A stretch of 64,000 bases of DNA from Candidatus Heritagella gallinarum (GCA_904394685.1 CAJFNK010000004.1:1-64000); one strand, 5' to 3'; positions 1 through 8,731 are shown, counted from the stretch's first letter. Notes: generated by a model from the sequence alone, not told the origin. Translations and numbers: made by a program.

Positions 1-564
1 GCTGCGGGGGTCGATTTCAATGGCACGGTTCAACGCTATGATAGCGTCCTCATAGTTTAATTCCTTGAGGTACTTTTCGCCCAGAGAAAGCTGTTCCTGA
101 TACTGGCCGCCCTGATAGGCGTTCCAGCCAAACCAGCCGCCCACACCCAGACCAGCCAGCACCAGCAGCATAACCAGCACCCACACGAGCGGCTTTTTGC
201 CTTTATGCGGTTTTGCGGGTTTAGTGGGATTTCCCGCATTTTGGCTGGGGATGGCTTCCGGCGGGGAATACTGGAAATACTGGACAGAGGCTGGCTGAAA
301 AGCCGAATCAGGAACAGAGCTGGAAACCGGGCCGGAAATCGGAGCCTCTGAGCGGGGCGGCGCCGGTGGGGTGTCGATGTTTTCGCTTGGGGTGAGCAAT
401 ATCGTTTTATCGTCAGAGGACGGGCTGACGGCACTTTTTTGAGGGGAAAGCAGCACGGTCTCATCATCGGAAGGGGCTGGCGATGAAACAGAAAGGGGTG
501 AACCGCAGCTCTCGCAGAAGCGGGAATCGTCTGGGTTAAAGGTTCCACATTTTGGACAATACAT
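1..564 (-). CDS. Zinc-ribbon / TPR membrane protein (3' end outside window)
   Basis: The frame is open from an ATG at 564 to the window edge (188 codons, no stop). Its start is set by AAAGGAG seven bases upstream. The N-terminus (MYCPKCGTF, then CESCG) is a CxxC...CxxC zinc ribbon. A low-complexity Ser/Pro linker of about 100 residues follows, then one membrane helix (around LVWVLVMLLVLAGLGVGGW), then the start of a TPR-like repeat (YEDAIIALNRAIEID). This zinc-ribbon, linker, helix, TPR plan is common in Firmicutes membrane proteins of unknown role. The ribbon should be cytoplasmic and the TPR outside, if topology follows the usual rule. Function is not known. Confidence 0.85.
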   Translation of the reverse strand, partial: MYCPKCGTFNPDDSRFCESCGSPLSVSSPAPSDDETVLLSPQKSAVSPSSDDKTILLTPSENIDTPPAPPRSEAPISGPVSSSVPDSAFQPASVQYFQYSPPEAIPSQNAGNPTKPAKPHKGKKPLVWVLVMLLVLAGLGVGGWFGWNAYQGGQYQEQLSLGEKYLKELNYEDAIIALNRAIEIDPRS

Positions 565-627
565 GGCAAAATCTCCTTTAAGTCGGGGCAACATGCCCGG
601 AATAGCTAATGATAACAATCCATTCTC

Positions 628-656
628 ATTATATAGCCATCAAAAAGCAAATACAA
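628..656 (-). promoter_or_regulatory. Sigma-A-type promoter of the zinc-ribbon gene
   Basis: On the minus strand TTGTAT (651-656) and TATAAT (628-633) are separated by 17 bp. An inverted repeat TAATGA-N13-TCATTA (607-631) overlaps the -10 box and could be an operator. Confidence 0.6.
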
Positions 657-729
657 TTTGTGACAGGAACTGTGACAGCCTTTTTAAAAATCGGACATAA
701 AGTGGGATGATGCCGCCTTTTTTCTTTCG

Positions 730-758
730 TTGCAATAAAAGGCGGTTCGGGGTATAAT
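730..758 (+). promoter_or_regulatory. Promoter of the AraC-MarR-NUDIX operon
   Basis: TTGCAA (730-735), 17 bp, TATAAT (753-758), about 40 bp before the AraC gene start. Confidence 0.7.
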
Positions 759-799
759 ACAAATCAGGTAACAGAAACTTTATGGAAGGAGAGAGCGCT

Positions 800-1642
800 A
801 TGGCGTTGGAAAAAAAGACCCTTCCCCTGTATGAAAACCGGCAGGGCGTGTTAACCTGCCAGAACAGCCGGAATCTGCGCTTTCCGCCTCACCTTCATTC
901 GGATTTGGAAATTATATTTGTGGAAAGCGGATGGTTGACGGTTTGTGACGGGGATGTTCCCTACCAGCTTTTTCCGGGGGATTGTGCTGTGATTTTCCCC
1001 GGCCGGATTCACAGCTTTGAAACTCCGGAAGAAAGCCACTCCCTGCTGGCGCTGTGCCCGGTGGAGATGGCCGGGGATTTCCGGCATGGGCTTTTGCGCT
1101 CCCATCCCAAAGTGCCGGTGGTTCCGGCTCAAAAGCTGCACCGGGATGTGGCGTATGCCATGCGGGGGATTTGGGAAATCTCGGAGCAGGGAGAAAATTT
1201 TTCGGCGGCAAAGGCTTTTGTCCAGCTGGTGTTGGCAAGGGTACTGCCCTGCATGGAGCTTACCGAAAATGTGGGGCTGCCGATGGCAGACCTGACCGCA
1301 CAGGTAATTGGCTGGATTTCGGAAAATTATGCCAGCCCAATTTCGCTGGATATTCTGGCGGAACAGCTTGGGGTGAGCAAATATCGGATCTCCAGAGTGT
1401 TTGGAGAAAAATTGCAAACCAGTTTGAGCGATTATGTCAACCGGCTGCGGATTCATCAGGCACAATCCATGCTGCACGGAACCGACCAGGATGTGCTTTC
1501 GATTTGTCTGGCGTGTGGATATGAGAACCCCCGGACGTTTAACCGGGAATTTAAGCGGATATGCGGCTGTACGCCACGGGAATACCGGCAGCGCAAAGCC
1601 GGAGAAGGGATTGCCGTGCATGCGGTGGATAAGGAGTGGTAG
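800..1642 (+). CDS. AraC-family transcriptional regulator
   Basis: 280 aa. The first ~150 residues form a cupin-type sensor domain (HLHSDLEIIFVESG, then PGDCAVIFPG near residue 65). The C-terminal ~100 residues are the double helix-turn-helix of AraC/XylS proteins (LGVSKYRISRVFGEKL; then CGYENPRTFNREFKRICGCT followed by PREYR). An ATG lies 18 bases upstream at 782, but GGAAGGAG sits between the two, so 800 is preferred. It is the first gene of a three-gene operon and ends two bases before the MarR gene. The ligand and target genes cannot be inferred. Confidence 0.9.
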   Translation: MALEKKTLPLYENRQGVLTCQNSRNLRFPPHLHSDLEIIFVESGWLTVCDGDVPYQLFPGDCAVIFPGRIHSFETPEESHSLLALCPVEMAGDFRHGLLRSHPKVPVVPAQKLHRDVAYAMRGIWEISEQGENFSAAKAFVQLVLARVLPCMELTENVGLPMADLTAQVIGWISENYASPISLDILAEQLGVSKYRISRVFGEKLQTSLSDYVNRLRIHQAQSMLHGTDQDVLSICLACGYENPRTFNREFKRICGCTPREYRQRKAGEGIAVHAVDKEW

Positions 1643-1644
1643 CA

Positions 1645-2094
1645 ATGGGACAGGAAACCATTATGAACCGGTTTCTGGTGGAGGTTTTTCACGAGGTGCT
1701 GCGCCGGGAGGATGCGGCGATTGCCGAGGCGGGATTTAATTTATCTTCCCGTGAAATCCATGTGATTGAGGCGGTGTGTGAAGCGGAAAACCGGGGAGAA
1801 GGCGAAAACAGCAGCGCTGAAATCGCCGCCCGGCTGGGCGTGACGGCCGGGACGCTTTCGGCGGCGGTAAAGGTGTTGGAGCGAAAGGGCTATCTGTATC
1901 GCCGCCGGGATGAACGTGATAAGCGGATTGTGCGGTTGTGGGCAACCGAAACCGGATGGAACGCCAACCGCTTTCACGAGGAATTCCACCAGAAGATGAT
2001 TCAGGCAGTGCTGGACGTATTGGATGAACAGGAGGCGGCCATCTTTGCCAAAGCATTGGAGGCCATCGCCGTGTTTTTCAGAAACGGCAGATAA
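1645..2094 (+). CDS. MarR-family transcriptional regulator
   Basis: 149 aa winged-helix protein. The recognition region is visible as SAEIAARLGVTAGTLSAAV, followed by the wing RRRDERDKRIVRLWATETG. The start is the ATG nine bases after AAGGAG (1631-1636), rather than the GTG at 1636. It begins two bases after the AraC stop, so the two regulators are probably translationally coupled. The C-terminal helices should form the dimer. An AraC and a MarR regulator in one transcript suggests layered control, but no target is evident beyond the following NUDIX gene. Confidence 0.88.
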   Translation: MGQETIMNRFLVEVFHEVLRREDAAIAEAGFNLSSREIHVIEAVCEAENRGEGENSSAEIAARLGVTAGTLSAAVKVLERKGYLYRRRDERDKRIVRLWATETGWNANRFHEEFHQKMIQAVLDVLDEQEAAIFAKALEAIAVFFRNGR

Positions 2095-2107
2095 GGGGGA
2101 GGCTGTG

Positions 2108-2656
2108 ATGAACGAACCCATCAAGGTGTTGAAAGAAATTGAAAACTGGGATGTCTTGGATGAAAACCGCCAGCTTACAGGGCGCATCCACCCACGGGGA
2201 ACCCCCATGGCAAAAGGGGAGTTCCATCAGGTGGTGCATATCTGTATTTTTCACGGTGGGAAGCTGCTGGTGCAGCAAAGGCAGGTGTGGAAAAGGAGCT
2301 GGCCCGGCCGCTGGGACATTTCGGTAGCAGGCTGTGTATTGGCGGGGGAAACCAGCCGTCAGACGGCAGAGCGGGAAATTTCCGAGGAAATCGGGATTTC
2401 GCTTTCGCTGGCAGGAAAGCTCCCCTGGATGACGATGGTGTATGAGGATTGTTTTGATGACTGGTGGATTGTGGAGCAGAAGGAGCCGCTGCCGCCGCTG
2501 CATCTTCAGGAGTCGGAAGTGATGGACGCCCGATGGGTAAGCCCGCAGGAGCTGGAAGCGCTGCTTGATTCCGGAGAGATGATTTCCCATCCCCCGCTTC
2601 GCTGGATTTTAGAAGAATGGAAACAGGGGAGAAATGGCAATAAAAGCCGTTTTTGA
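2108..2656 (+). CDS. NUDIX hydrolase
   Basis: 182 aa. The Nudix box is complete: G-x5-E-x7-REISEEIGI around residues 78-100, the Mg2+-binding site of nucleoside-diphosphate-X hydrolases. The N-terminus (WDVLDENRQLTGRIHPRG) resembles the isopentenyl-diphosphate isomerase-like/YfcD branch, whose substrates are poorly defined. The start ATG follows AAGGGGGAGG by a few bases. The frame is open back to 2024 but has no ribosome binding site there. Third gene of the AraC-MarR operon. Confidence 0.85.
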   Translation: MNEPIKVLKEIENWDVLDENRQLTGRIHPRGTPMAKGEFHQVVHICIFHGGKLLVQQRQVWKRSWPGRWDISVAGCVLAGETSRQTAEREISEEIGISLSLAGKLPWMTMVYEDCFDDWWIVEQKEPLPPLHLQESEVMDARWVSPQELEALLDSGEMISHPPLRWILEEWKQGRNGNKSRF

Positions 2657-2738
2657 AGGGATGAAAATCCACTGAAAACAAGGAAAGCGAACGGTTCTGT
2701 AAAAAACCGAATGAAACCGAACAAAAGCGAAAAAAGCC

Positions 2739-2788
2739 AATACAAATACAAAAACAAATACTAACACTAACACTAACACAAATACAAA
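2739..2788 (+). repeat. A/C-rich low-complexity six-base repeat
   Basis: Degenerate hexamers of the type AATACA and ACTAAC recur about eight times between the NUDIX gene and cysK, just before a long hairpin. G is nearly absent from this strand of the tract. Confidence 0.6.
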
Positions 2789-2800
2789 GACGAATAGAGA

Positions 2801-2854
2801 GTGGGTTTCCTGATTCTTCTCCCAAAGAAGGGAGAAGAATTACAGGAAACCCAC
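2801..2854 (+). other. Long hairpin between the NUDIX gene and cysK
   Basis: Arms GTGGGTTTCCTG + TTCTTCTCCC (2801-2823) and GGGAGAAGAA + CAGGAAACCCAC (2830-2854) pair over 22 bp, with a 1/3-base bulge and a 6-base loop. No T-run follows, so it is not a standard intrinsic terminator. It lies 80 bp upstream of cysK and may be a leader element or a repeat-derived palindrome. No T-box motif is present. Confidence 0.7.
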
Positions 2855-2935
2855 TAAGATAACGGTGTCGCCTCGCTTCGTCTTTGAAAAATAAATTAAT
2901 TTTCACAGATAAATGGCCGAAAGGAGAGAACTGCC

Positions 2936-3862
2936 ATGATTTACAAGAGTATCCCCGAACTGATTGGAAACACCCCTTTGCTGGAACTGGGACGGTATAG
3001 CGCCCTGCATGGGCTGAGCGTTCCGCTGCTGGCGAAGCTCGAAGCCTTTAACCCCGCCGGAAGCGTGAAAGACCGTGTGGGGCTGAACATGATTCTGGAT
3101 GCAGAAGAAAAAGGGCTGCTGCGTCCCGGCTCGGTGATTATCGAGCCAACCAGCGGAAACACCGGGATAGGGCTAGCCTGCGTGGCGGCCTCCAGAGGCT
3201 ATCGGGTGATTTTGACCATGCCGGAATCCATGAGCATCGAGCGGCGCAAGCTGCTGGCGGCCTATGGGGCAGAACTGGTGTTGACCGAGGGCAAAAAGGG
3301 GATGCAGGGCGCTGTGGACAAGGCAGCAGAGCTGGCCAGAGAAATTCCGGGGGCGTTTTTGGCAGGGCAGTTTGAGAACCCCGCCAACCCGCAGGCGCAC
3401 CGCAAGACCACCGGCCCGGAGATCTGGCGTGACACCGAGGGCAAAGTGGACATCTTTGTAGCGGGAATCGGAACCGGCGGCACAGTGAGCGGTACCGGCG
3501 GCTATTTGAAGGAGCAGAAGCCCACGGTGGAAGTGATTGGCGTGGAGCCTGCCGATTCTCCGCTGCTGACCGAAGGAAAGGCTGGCCCTCACGGGCTGAT
3601 GGGCATTGGGGCAAACTTTGTGCCGGGGAACTATGACGCATCTGTGTGCGATAGGGTGATGACGGTAAAGACCCCGGACGCTTATCAGGCGGTGCGGGAG
3701 CTGGCCAAAAGCGAGGGATTCCTGGCAGGCATTACGTCGGGGGCGGCGCTATGGGCGGCAACCCAGGCGGCAAAGCTGCCGGAGAATCAGGGGAAACAGA
3801 TTGTGGTGCTGCTGCCGGACACCGGCGAGCGGTATCTCTCGACCCCTTTGTTTAATGAATAA
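2936..3862 (+). CDS. cysK: Cysteine synthase A (O-acetylserine sulfhydrylase)
   Basis: 308 aa, the usual length. A PLP enzyme that makes L-cysteine from O-acetylserine and sulfide in the cytoplasm. The PLP lysine is K45 in NPAGSVKDR. The substrate loop TSGNTG, the glycine-rich phosphate site GIGTGGTVSGTG and the C-terminal TSGAA are all present. The ATG follows AAAGGAGAG with good spacing. It is the only sulfur-assimilation gene here. The 280-bp leader has a long hairpin but no recognisable cysteine riboregulator. A cystathionine beta-synthase-like role is less likely, because no CBS domain is present. Confidence 0.95.
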   Translation: MIYKSIPELIGNTPLLELGRYSALHGLSVPLLAKLEAFNPAGSVKDRVGLNMILDAEEKGLLRPGSVIIEPTSGNTGIGLACVAASRGYRVILTMPESMSIERRKLLAAYGAELVLTEGKKGMQGAVDKAAELAREIPGAFLAGQFENPANPQAHRKTTGPEIWRDTEGKVDIFVAGIGTGGTVSGTGGYLKEQKPTVEVIGVEPADSPLLTEGKAGPHGLMGIGANFVPGNYDASVCDRVMTVKTPDAYQAVRELAKSEGFLAGITSGAALWAATQAAKLPENQGKQIVVLLPDTGERYLSTPLFNE

Positions 3863-3904
3863 ACCTTGATCTTGTGTAAGCGTACGGAGAGGAAGCTGTT
3901 TGCA

Positions 3905-5305
3905 ATGAAAGCGTTTATGAACGAAGATTTCCTGTTGGAAAGCCAGCCTGCACGGCGGCTGTTTCACGATTGGGCAGAAAAGATGCCTATTGTGGATTAT
4001 CACTGCCATATCGAACCTCGTGATATTGCAGAAGACCGCCGGTTTGAAAATATCGCCCAGGTGTGGCTGGGGGGCGACCACTACAAATGGAGGTTGATGC
4101 GTTCTAACGGGACGCCGGAAGAAGAAATTACCGGAAACGCCCCTGACAGGGTAAAGTTCCAGCGGTTTGCCGAGGCGCTGCCCCGTGCCATTGGAAACCC
4201 GCTGTATCACTGGACGCATCTGGAGCTGAAACGGTATTTTGACTATGAGGGGCCGCTGAACGGGGAAACAGCGGAGCAGGTGTGGAGCCTGTGCAACGAA
4301 AAGCTGGCTGATCCGTCTTTTAGTGCCCGTAATCTGATTCTTCGGTCAAATGTGGAATTTGTAGGCACTACAGATGATCCGGCAGATTGCTTACAGTTCC
4401 ATCAGGAGATTCAAAAAAGCGGCTTTGCGGTACGGGTTAGCCCTTCGTGGCGGCCGGATAAGGCTGTGAAAATTGAAAAGACAGACTTTGTGGCATATAT
4501 CAGCCAGCTGGGGGAATCGGCCGGGATAGAGATCAGGCGGTTTGCTGATTTGCTGGAAGCGCTGAAGAAGCGGCTGGACTGGTTTGAAAGCCTTGGCTGC
4601 CGTGCCAGCGATCATGGGCTGGAAGGGATTCCCTGCCGGGTTCTCCCCGAAAAGGAGATTGGGGCGATTTTTAGAAAACGGCTGGAAGGGGAGCGGGTTT
4701 CCTGGGAAGAACAGGAAGCCTATCAAACAGCGCTGCTATTGTTTTTGGGGCGTGAATATGCCCGGCGTGGCTGGGTGATGCAGATTCATTACAGCGCTAT
4801 GCGGAATCCAAACTCCCGGCTTTTTGCCGCTGTGGGCGCTGATACAGGGTTTGACTGTATTGATATTGACCCGACCGCCCGCAAGCTGGCGGGATTGTTG
4901 GATTTATTGGAGCGGGAAGGCAGCCTGCCCAAAACGGTGTTGTATTCTCTCAACCCGGCGGATAATGCTATGTTAGGGGCGTTGATTGGAAGCTTTCAGG
5001 GTACAGAAGCCCAGGGCAAGGTGCAGCACGGAAGCGCCTGGTGGTTTAATGATACCAAATCCGGGATGGAAGCCCAGCTGACCAGTTTTGCCAACCTGTC
5101 AGTATTGGGGAATTTTATCGGGATGCTCACAGATTCCAGAAGCCTGCTTTCCTATACACGGCATGAATATTTCCGAAGGATTTTATGTAATCTGATTGGG
5201 CGCTGGGCGGAAAATGGAGAAATCTTTTGGGACGAAGAACAGTTGGGCAATCTGGTGCAGGATATTTGCTGCCGGAATGCTATTCGGTATTTTGGGCTGC
5301 AATAA
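3905..5305 (+). CDS. uxaC: Uronate isomerase (glucuronate/galacturonate isomerase)
   Basis: 466 aa, matching the UxaC family. It interconverts D-glucuronate/D-fructuronate and D-galacturonate/D-tagaturonate, the entry step for pectin and glucuronide sugars. The N-terminus MKAFMNEDFLLES and the amidohydrolase metal motif VDYHCHIEP (near residue 30) are diagnostic. Other family blocks include QIHYSAMRNPN and GSAWWFNDTKSGMEAQ. ATG 3905 gives the family N-terminus; its SD (GGAGAGG) is rather distant. It starts 42 bp after cysK and may be co-transcribed. No other uronate genes (uxuA, uxaB, kdgK) lie nearby. Confidence 0.95.
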   Translation: MKAFMNEDFLLESQPARRLFHDWAEKMPIVDYHCHIEPRDIAEDRRFENIAQVWLGGDHYKWRLMRSNGTPEEEITGNAPDRVKFQRFAEALPRAIGNPLYHWTHLELKRYFDYEGPLNGETAEQVWSLCNEKLADPSFSARNLILRSNVEFVGTTDDPADCLQFHQEIQKSGFAVRVSPSWRPDKAVKIEKTDFVAYISQLGESAGIEIRRFADLLEALKKRLDWFESLGCRASDHGLEGIPCRVLPEKEIGAIFRKRLEGERVSWEEQEAYQTALLLFLGREYARRGWVMQIHYSAMRNPNSRLFAAVGADTGFDCIDIDPTARKLAGLLDLLEREGSLPKTVLYSLNPADNAMLGALIGSFQGTEAQGKVQHGSAWWFNDTKSGMEAQLTSFANLSVLGNFIGMLTDSRSLLSYTRHEYFRRILCNLIGRWAENGEIFWDEEQLGNLVQDICCRNAIRYFGLQ

Positions 5306-5482
5306 GTTTTCAACAGGTTTTTAAAAGTTGGTTGAAAACAAAACGGGTTGCAAAAAGCTGGCTCCGGATAAGGGGTCAGCTTTTTTGCTTTGGTAGGGAT
5401 GGCTATCAGTTTCCTGAAAATTATTAGCCCGATTTTTAAATCAGGGATTTTGTCAATCTGGCTCCGCTCCCTGCTTTTAACG

Positions 5483-5716
5483 GCTTCCTCTATCTGCTCG
5501 CATTTCCGGGCAAGATTTGCCCGGAAATTCTTGCTAGTTAAGATTGCCAGTTAGATTGCTTTTTTAGGCTGCGCTTCGCTTGCCGTTTATAGGGGGCTCC
5601 TCGCCCCCTTTTCTCGCCTGCCGGCTCGGTCGGTGCCCTATTGTGTGCCACTGGCACACGGCACCCCCTCGCCAGAGGGAATAATCCCCTCTGGACTCCA
5701 TAAGTGGCTCCGCTCC
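5483..5716 (+). repeat. Dispersed intergenic repeat, copy 1
   Basis: Matches 12223-12437 along most of its length. Shared blocks include GCTTCCTCTATCTGCTCG at the left end, GGCTGCGCTTCGCTTGCC, CGCCTGCCGGCTCGGTCGG, the palindrome GTGTGCCACTGGCACAC, and AGTGGCTCCGCTCC at the right end. It contains several short palindromes and no coding potential. It ends 12 bp before the metG promoter. Confidence 0.85.
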
Positions 5717-5727
5717 GTTTTTTTCGA

Positions 5728-5755
5728 TTGCATTTCTCTTTGAACATGGTATAAT
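5728..5755 (+). promoter_or_regulatory. Promoter of metG
   Basis: TTGCAT (5728-5733), 16 bp, TATAAT (5750-5755). The core GAACATGGTATAATAA is identical to that before the FHA-FtsW gene at 10261. Confidence 0.75.
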
Positions 5756-5819
5756 AAAATATATTTGGGTTTTACCGAATCAAAAAGGTACCCTGTAAAT
5801 CAACTTGGAGGGAACATCC

Positions 5820-7796
5820 ATGGACAAAAAGACGTTTTATATCACTACACCCATCTATTATCCGTCCGGCAACCCCCATATCGGACACAGCTACTGCACC
5901 GTTGCCAGCGACGCCATCGCCCGCTATAAACGAATGCAGGGGTGCGACGTCATGTTCCTTACCGGCACCGATGAGCATGGTCTCAAAATTGAACAGAAGG
6001 CCGCTGCCGAGGGGATTTCTCCCAAGGAGTATGTGGATCATATCGTTTCCATCTTCCAGAACCTGTGGAAACTTTTGAATATCAGCAACGACCGCTTTAT
6101 CCGTACTACCGATGAGTACCACATCAAAGGCGTACAGAAAATCTTTAAGGAACTGTATGACCGTGGGGAAATCTACAAGGGCAAGTATGAAGGCTGGTAT
6201 TGCACCGACTGCGAGGCCTTCTGGACGGAAACCCAGCTCAAGGACGGCAAGTGCCCCGACTGCGGCCGTGAAGTGAAATGGGCCGAAGAAGAAGCCTATT
6301 TCTTCCGTCTTTCCAAATACGGCGACCGCATTTTGAAGCTCTATGAGGAACATCCCGAATTTATTCAGCCCGAAAGCCGCAAAAACGAGATGATTAATTT
6401 CATCAAGCAGGGACTGGGCGACCTGTGCGTTTCCCGCACCAGCTTTACCTGGGGCGTGCCGGTGGACTTTGACCCCAAGCATGTGGTGTATGTGTGGGTA
6501 GACGCTCTGCCCAACTATATCACCGCTCTGGGCTATGGCAGCGACGACCTTTCGGACTACAACAAATACTGGCCGGCCGACGTCCACTTTGTGGGCAAAG
6601 AGATCGTCCGGTTCCACACCATTATCTGGCCTGCCATCCTGATGGCGCTGGATCTGCCCCTGCCCAAGCAGGTGTATGGTCACGGCTGGCTGCTGTTTGG
6701 CGACGGCACCAAGATGAGCAAATCCAAGGGCAACGTGGTGGACCCCTATATCCTCTGCGAGCGCTATGGCGTGGATGCGATCCGTTATTTCCTGCTGCGT
6801 GAAATCCCCTTTGGCAGCGACGGCCTGTTCACCAATGAGGCGCTGATTGCCCGCATCAATTCTGACCTGGCCAACGACCTGGGCAACCTGCTGTCCCGTA
6901 CCACCGCCATGGTGCAGAAATACTTTGGCGGCGTGATCCCCGCTGAGAAAGAAGCCGAGCCGCTGGACAACGAGCTGATCGAGATGGCTTCTACCCTGCG
7001 TGACCGCTGCGATGCCGCTATCGACAAGTATCAGTTCTCCAACGCACTGGCCGAGATTTGGAAGCTGATTGCACGCAGCAACAAATATATCGATGAAACC
7101 ATGCCCTGGGCGCTGGGCAAGGACGAGAGCAAAAAAGCCCGTCTGGCTGCTGTGATGTACAATCTGTGCGAGAGCCTGCGGATTGTTTCCATCCTGCTTT
7201 CTCCCTTTATGCCTCAGACTACGCCCCGGATTCAGGAGCAGCTGGGCGTTTCCGGCGAGGCCGTTTCTTATGAGAGCGCCGGCAAGTGGGGCGTTCTGCC
7301 TGAGAGCGCAGAGATTCGCAAGGGCGAAACGCTGTTCCCCCGCATTGATGTGAACAAGGAGATCGAGGAGCTGAACAAGCTGATCCCCAATCCCATGGAG
7401 CAGAAGAAGGAAGAAGCCAAGGCCGAGGCTCCCAAAGCAGAGGCCGCCGAGAAGAAGGCAGCCCCCGAAGGGGTGGCCATGATCGGCATTGAGGACTTTG
7501 CCAAGGTGGAGCTGCGGGTGGCCGAGGTGCTGGCCTGCGAGCCGGTGAAGCGTGCCAAGAAGCTCCTGAAGCTGACGCTGAATGACGGCGAAGGCGAGCG
7601 CACGGTTGCCAGTGGAATTGCCCAGTGGTATAAGCCGGAGGAGCTGACCGGGCATCATATTGTGCTGGTGGCGAACCTGAAGCCTGCCAAGCTGTGCGGG
7701 GTAGAGAGCCAGGGAATGATTCTGGCAGCCGATACGCCGGACGGGGTAAAGGTGCTGTTTGTGGACGAGATCCCCGCTGGTTCCAACATTCATTAA
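5820..7796 (+). CDS. metG: Methionyl-tRNA synthetase with C-terminal tRNA-binding domain
   Basis: 658 aa. It charges tRNA-Met. HIGH is at residues 20-23 and KMSKS at about 298-302. A four-cysteine zinc insert (CTDC...CPDC) lies near residues 128-150. An alanine/lysine/glutamate-rich linker around residue 540 joins the catalytic and anticodon parts to a C-terminal OB-fold (EMAP-like) domain: FAKVELRVAEV, then GVESQGMILAA. The ATG lies behind TTGGAGGG; an upstream TTG at 5805 overlaps that SD and is unlikely. No T-box leader is present, unlike many Firmicutes metG genes. A promoter precedes it and a terminator follows, so it is a single-gene unit flanked by inverted repeat pieces. Confidence 0.97.
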   Translation: MDKKTFYITTPIYYPSGNPHIGHSYCTVASDAIARYKRMQGCDVMFLTGTDEHGLKIEQKAAAEGISPKEYVDHIVSIFQNLWKLLNISNDRFIRTTDEYHIKGVQKIFKELYDRGEIYKGKYEGWYCTDCEAFWTETQLKDGKCPDCGREVKWAEEEAYFFRLSKYGDRILKLYEEHPEFIQPESRKNEMINFIKQGLGDLCVSRTSFTWGVPVDFDPKHVVYVWVDALPNYITALGYGSDDLSDYNKYWPADVHFVGKEIVRFHTIIWPAILMALDLPLPKQVYGHGWLLFGDGTKMSKSKGNVVDPYILCERYGVDAIRYFLLREIPFGSDGLFTNEALIARINSDLANDLGNLLSRTTAMVQKYFGGVIPAEKEAEPLDNELIEMASTLRDRCDAAIDKYQFSNALAEIWKLIARSNKYIDETMPWALGKDESKKARLAAVMYNLCESLRIVSILLSPFMPQTTPRIQEQLGVSGEAVSYESAGKWGVLPESAEIRKGETLFPRIDVNKEIEELNKLIPNPMEQKKEEAKAEAPKAEAAEKKAAPEGVAMIGIEDFAKVELRVAEVLACEPVKRAKKLLKLTLNDGEGERTVASGIAQWYKPEELTGHHIVLVANLKPAKLCGVESQGMILAADTPDGVKVLFVDEIPAGSNIH

Positions 7797-7805
7797 GAGA
7801 AAAGG

Positions 7806-7838
7806 GCCGCCCAGGGAGACCTGCGGCGGCTGTTTTTT
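7806..7838 (+). terminator. Intrinsic terminator of metG
   Basis: GCCGCC (7806-7811) pairs with GGCGGC (7825-7830), with an inner AGG/CCT pairing, then a T-run. Confidence 0.8.
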
Positions 7839-7850
7839 CTGAGAGAAAAG

Positions 7851-7879
7851 GCGGAGCCACTTATGGAGTCCAGAGGGGA
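7851..7879 (-). repeat. Inverted 29-bp piece of the dispersed repeat
   Basis: An exact reverse complement of 5685-5713, the right end of repeat copy 1. metG therefore lies between inverted copies of this 29-bp block. Confidence 0.85.
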
Positions 7880-7942
7880 CTGTACTTCTTTGCAAAATTA
7901 TAAAAAAATTGAGGGTTCTGTCATAAAAGGAGTGGTATCCGT

Positions 7943-8731
7943 ATGTATCCTCATCATGAACAGGCTTTAGAAAACTTAAAAGCATATTTTTCCAAGGAAC
8001 CGGGTGTAATCGCTGTGATCTTCGGCGGTTCCGTTGCCAAAGGGTTGGAGCGCCCGGACTCCGATATCGACGCTATGATTGTGGTTACAGATGAACGCTA
8101 CGAAGAACTGAGAAATCAAAATCTTCTTTCGCAAGTCATTTTTGGCTATTGCGATTATGAAGGCGGCTATTTCGATGTGAAATACATGACCAAGGGCTAT
8201 CTGGCTGCTGCCGCAGATCATGGAAGTGAACCCACTCGGAATTCTTTCGTGAAAAGCCGCTGCCTGATGACCACCGACCCGGAAATCCCGGAGCTGGTGG
8301 AGCGGATTCAAACCTTTCAGAAACAGGAAAAGGCCGATAAACAGCTTTCATTTTATGCCGCACTCAGCCTGAACACGGGGTATTTTTGGCACTTCATCCA
8401 AGAAGATCCCCTTCTCAAAGCCCGGACTGTCAGTGATATCGCATTTTTTACGCTGCGCCTTTTGCTGGAAGATCGGGAAATCTTCTTTCCCTGTGCCAAA
8501 AGCCTGATAAAAACTGTCGAACGTCTTTCTGATAAGCCTGCGGGTGTACTGGAAAATTGCCGTGCTTTTCTGGAAAATCCCTGTGACGATACGCTGCACG
8601 CCTTTGTAAACCCGGTGCTCGCTTTTATCGAGTTTCGTCCGCCAGAAAATTACGATCTCGTACTTTCCCGTTATACCGAAGACAATGAGCAGTGGTGGTA
8701 TCAATCCCGTCCGCTGATTGCGGAATGGTAA
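7943..8731 (+). CDS. Nucleotidyltransferase-domain protein
   Basis: 262 aa. The N-terminal ~100 residues carry the polymerase-beta-type nucleotidyltransferase signature GGSVAKG...SDIDAMIVV (residues 29-47), with the catalytic Asp-x-Asp. The helical C-terminal half is not recognised. Related proteins include antibiotic adenylyltransferases and MNT-type antitoxins, but neither assignment is supported: no HEPN partner gene is adjacent. ATG 7943 follows AAAGGAG. The gene looks more A+T-rich than metG and uses more TTT/AAA codons, which may mean recent acquisition. No promoter is obvious. Confidence 0.75.
   Translation: MYPHHEQALENLKAYFSKEPGVIAVIFGGSVAKGLERPDSDIDAMIVVTDERYEELRNQNLLSQVIFGYCDYEGGYFDVKYMTKGYLAAAADHGSEPTRNSFVKSRCLMTTDPEIPELVERIQTFQKQEKADKQLSFYAALSLNTGYFWHFIQEDPLLKARTVSDIAFFTLRLLLEDREIFFPCAKSLIKTVERLSDKPAGVLENCRAFLENPCDDTLHAFVNPVLAFIEFRPPENYDLVLSRYTEDNEQWWYQSRPLIAEW

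Noticed and set aside
5717-5819. T-box leader before metG (and one before cysK)
   Set aside because: No specifier-type stem or the conserved T-box sequence could be found; the metG leader is only ~60 bases.
5772-7985. 737-codon open frame on the minus strand opposite metG
   Set aside because: It is the complementary-frame shadow of a clear metG with all catalytic motifs; no SD and no recognisable domain.
7943-8731. MNT-type antitoxin of a HEPN/MNT toxin-antitoxin pair
   Set aside because: The nucleotidyltransferase motif fits, but no HEPN gene is adjacent and the protein is much longer than MNT antitoxins.
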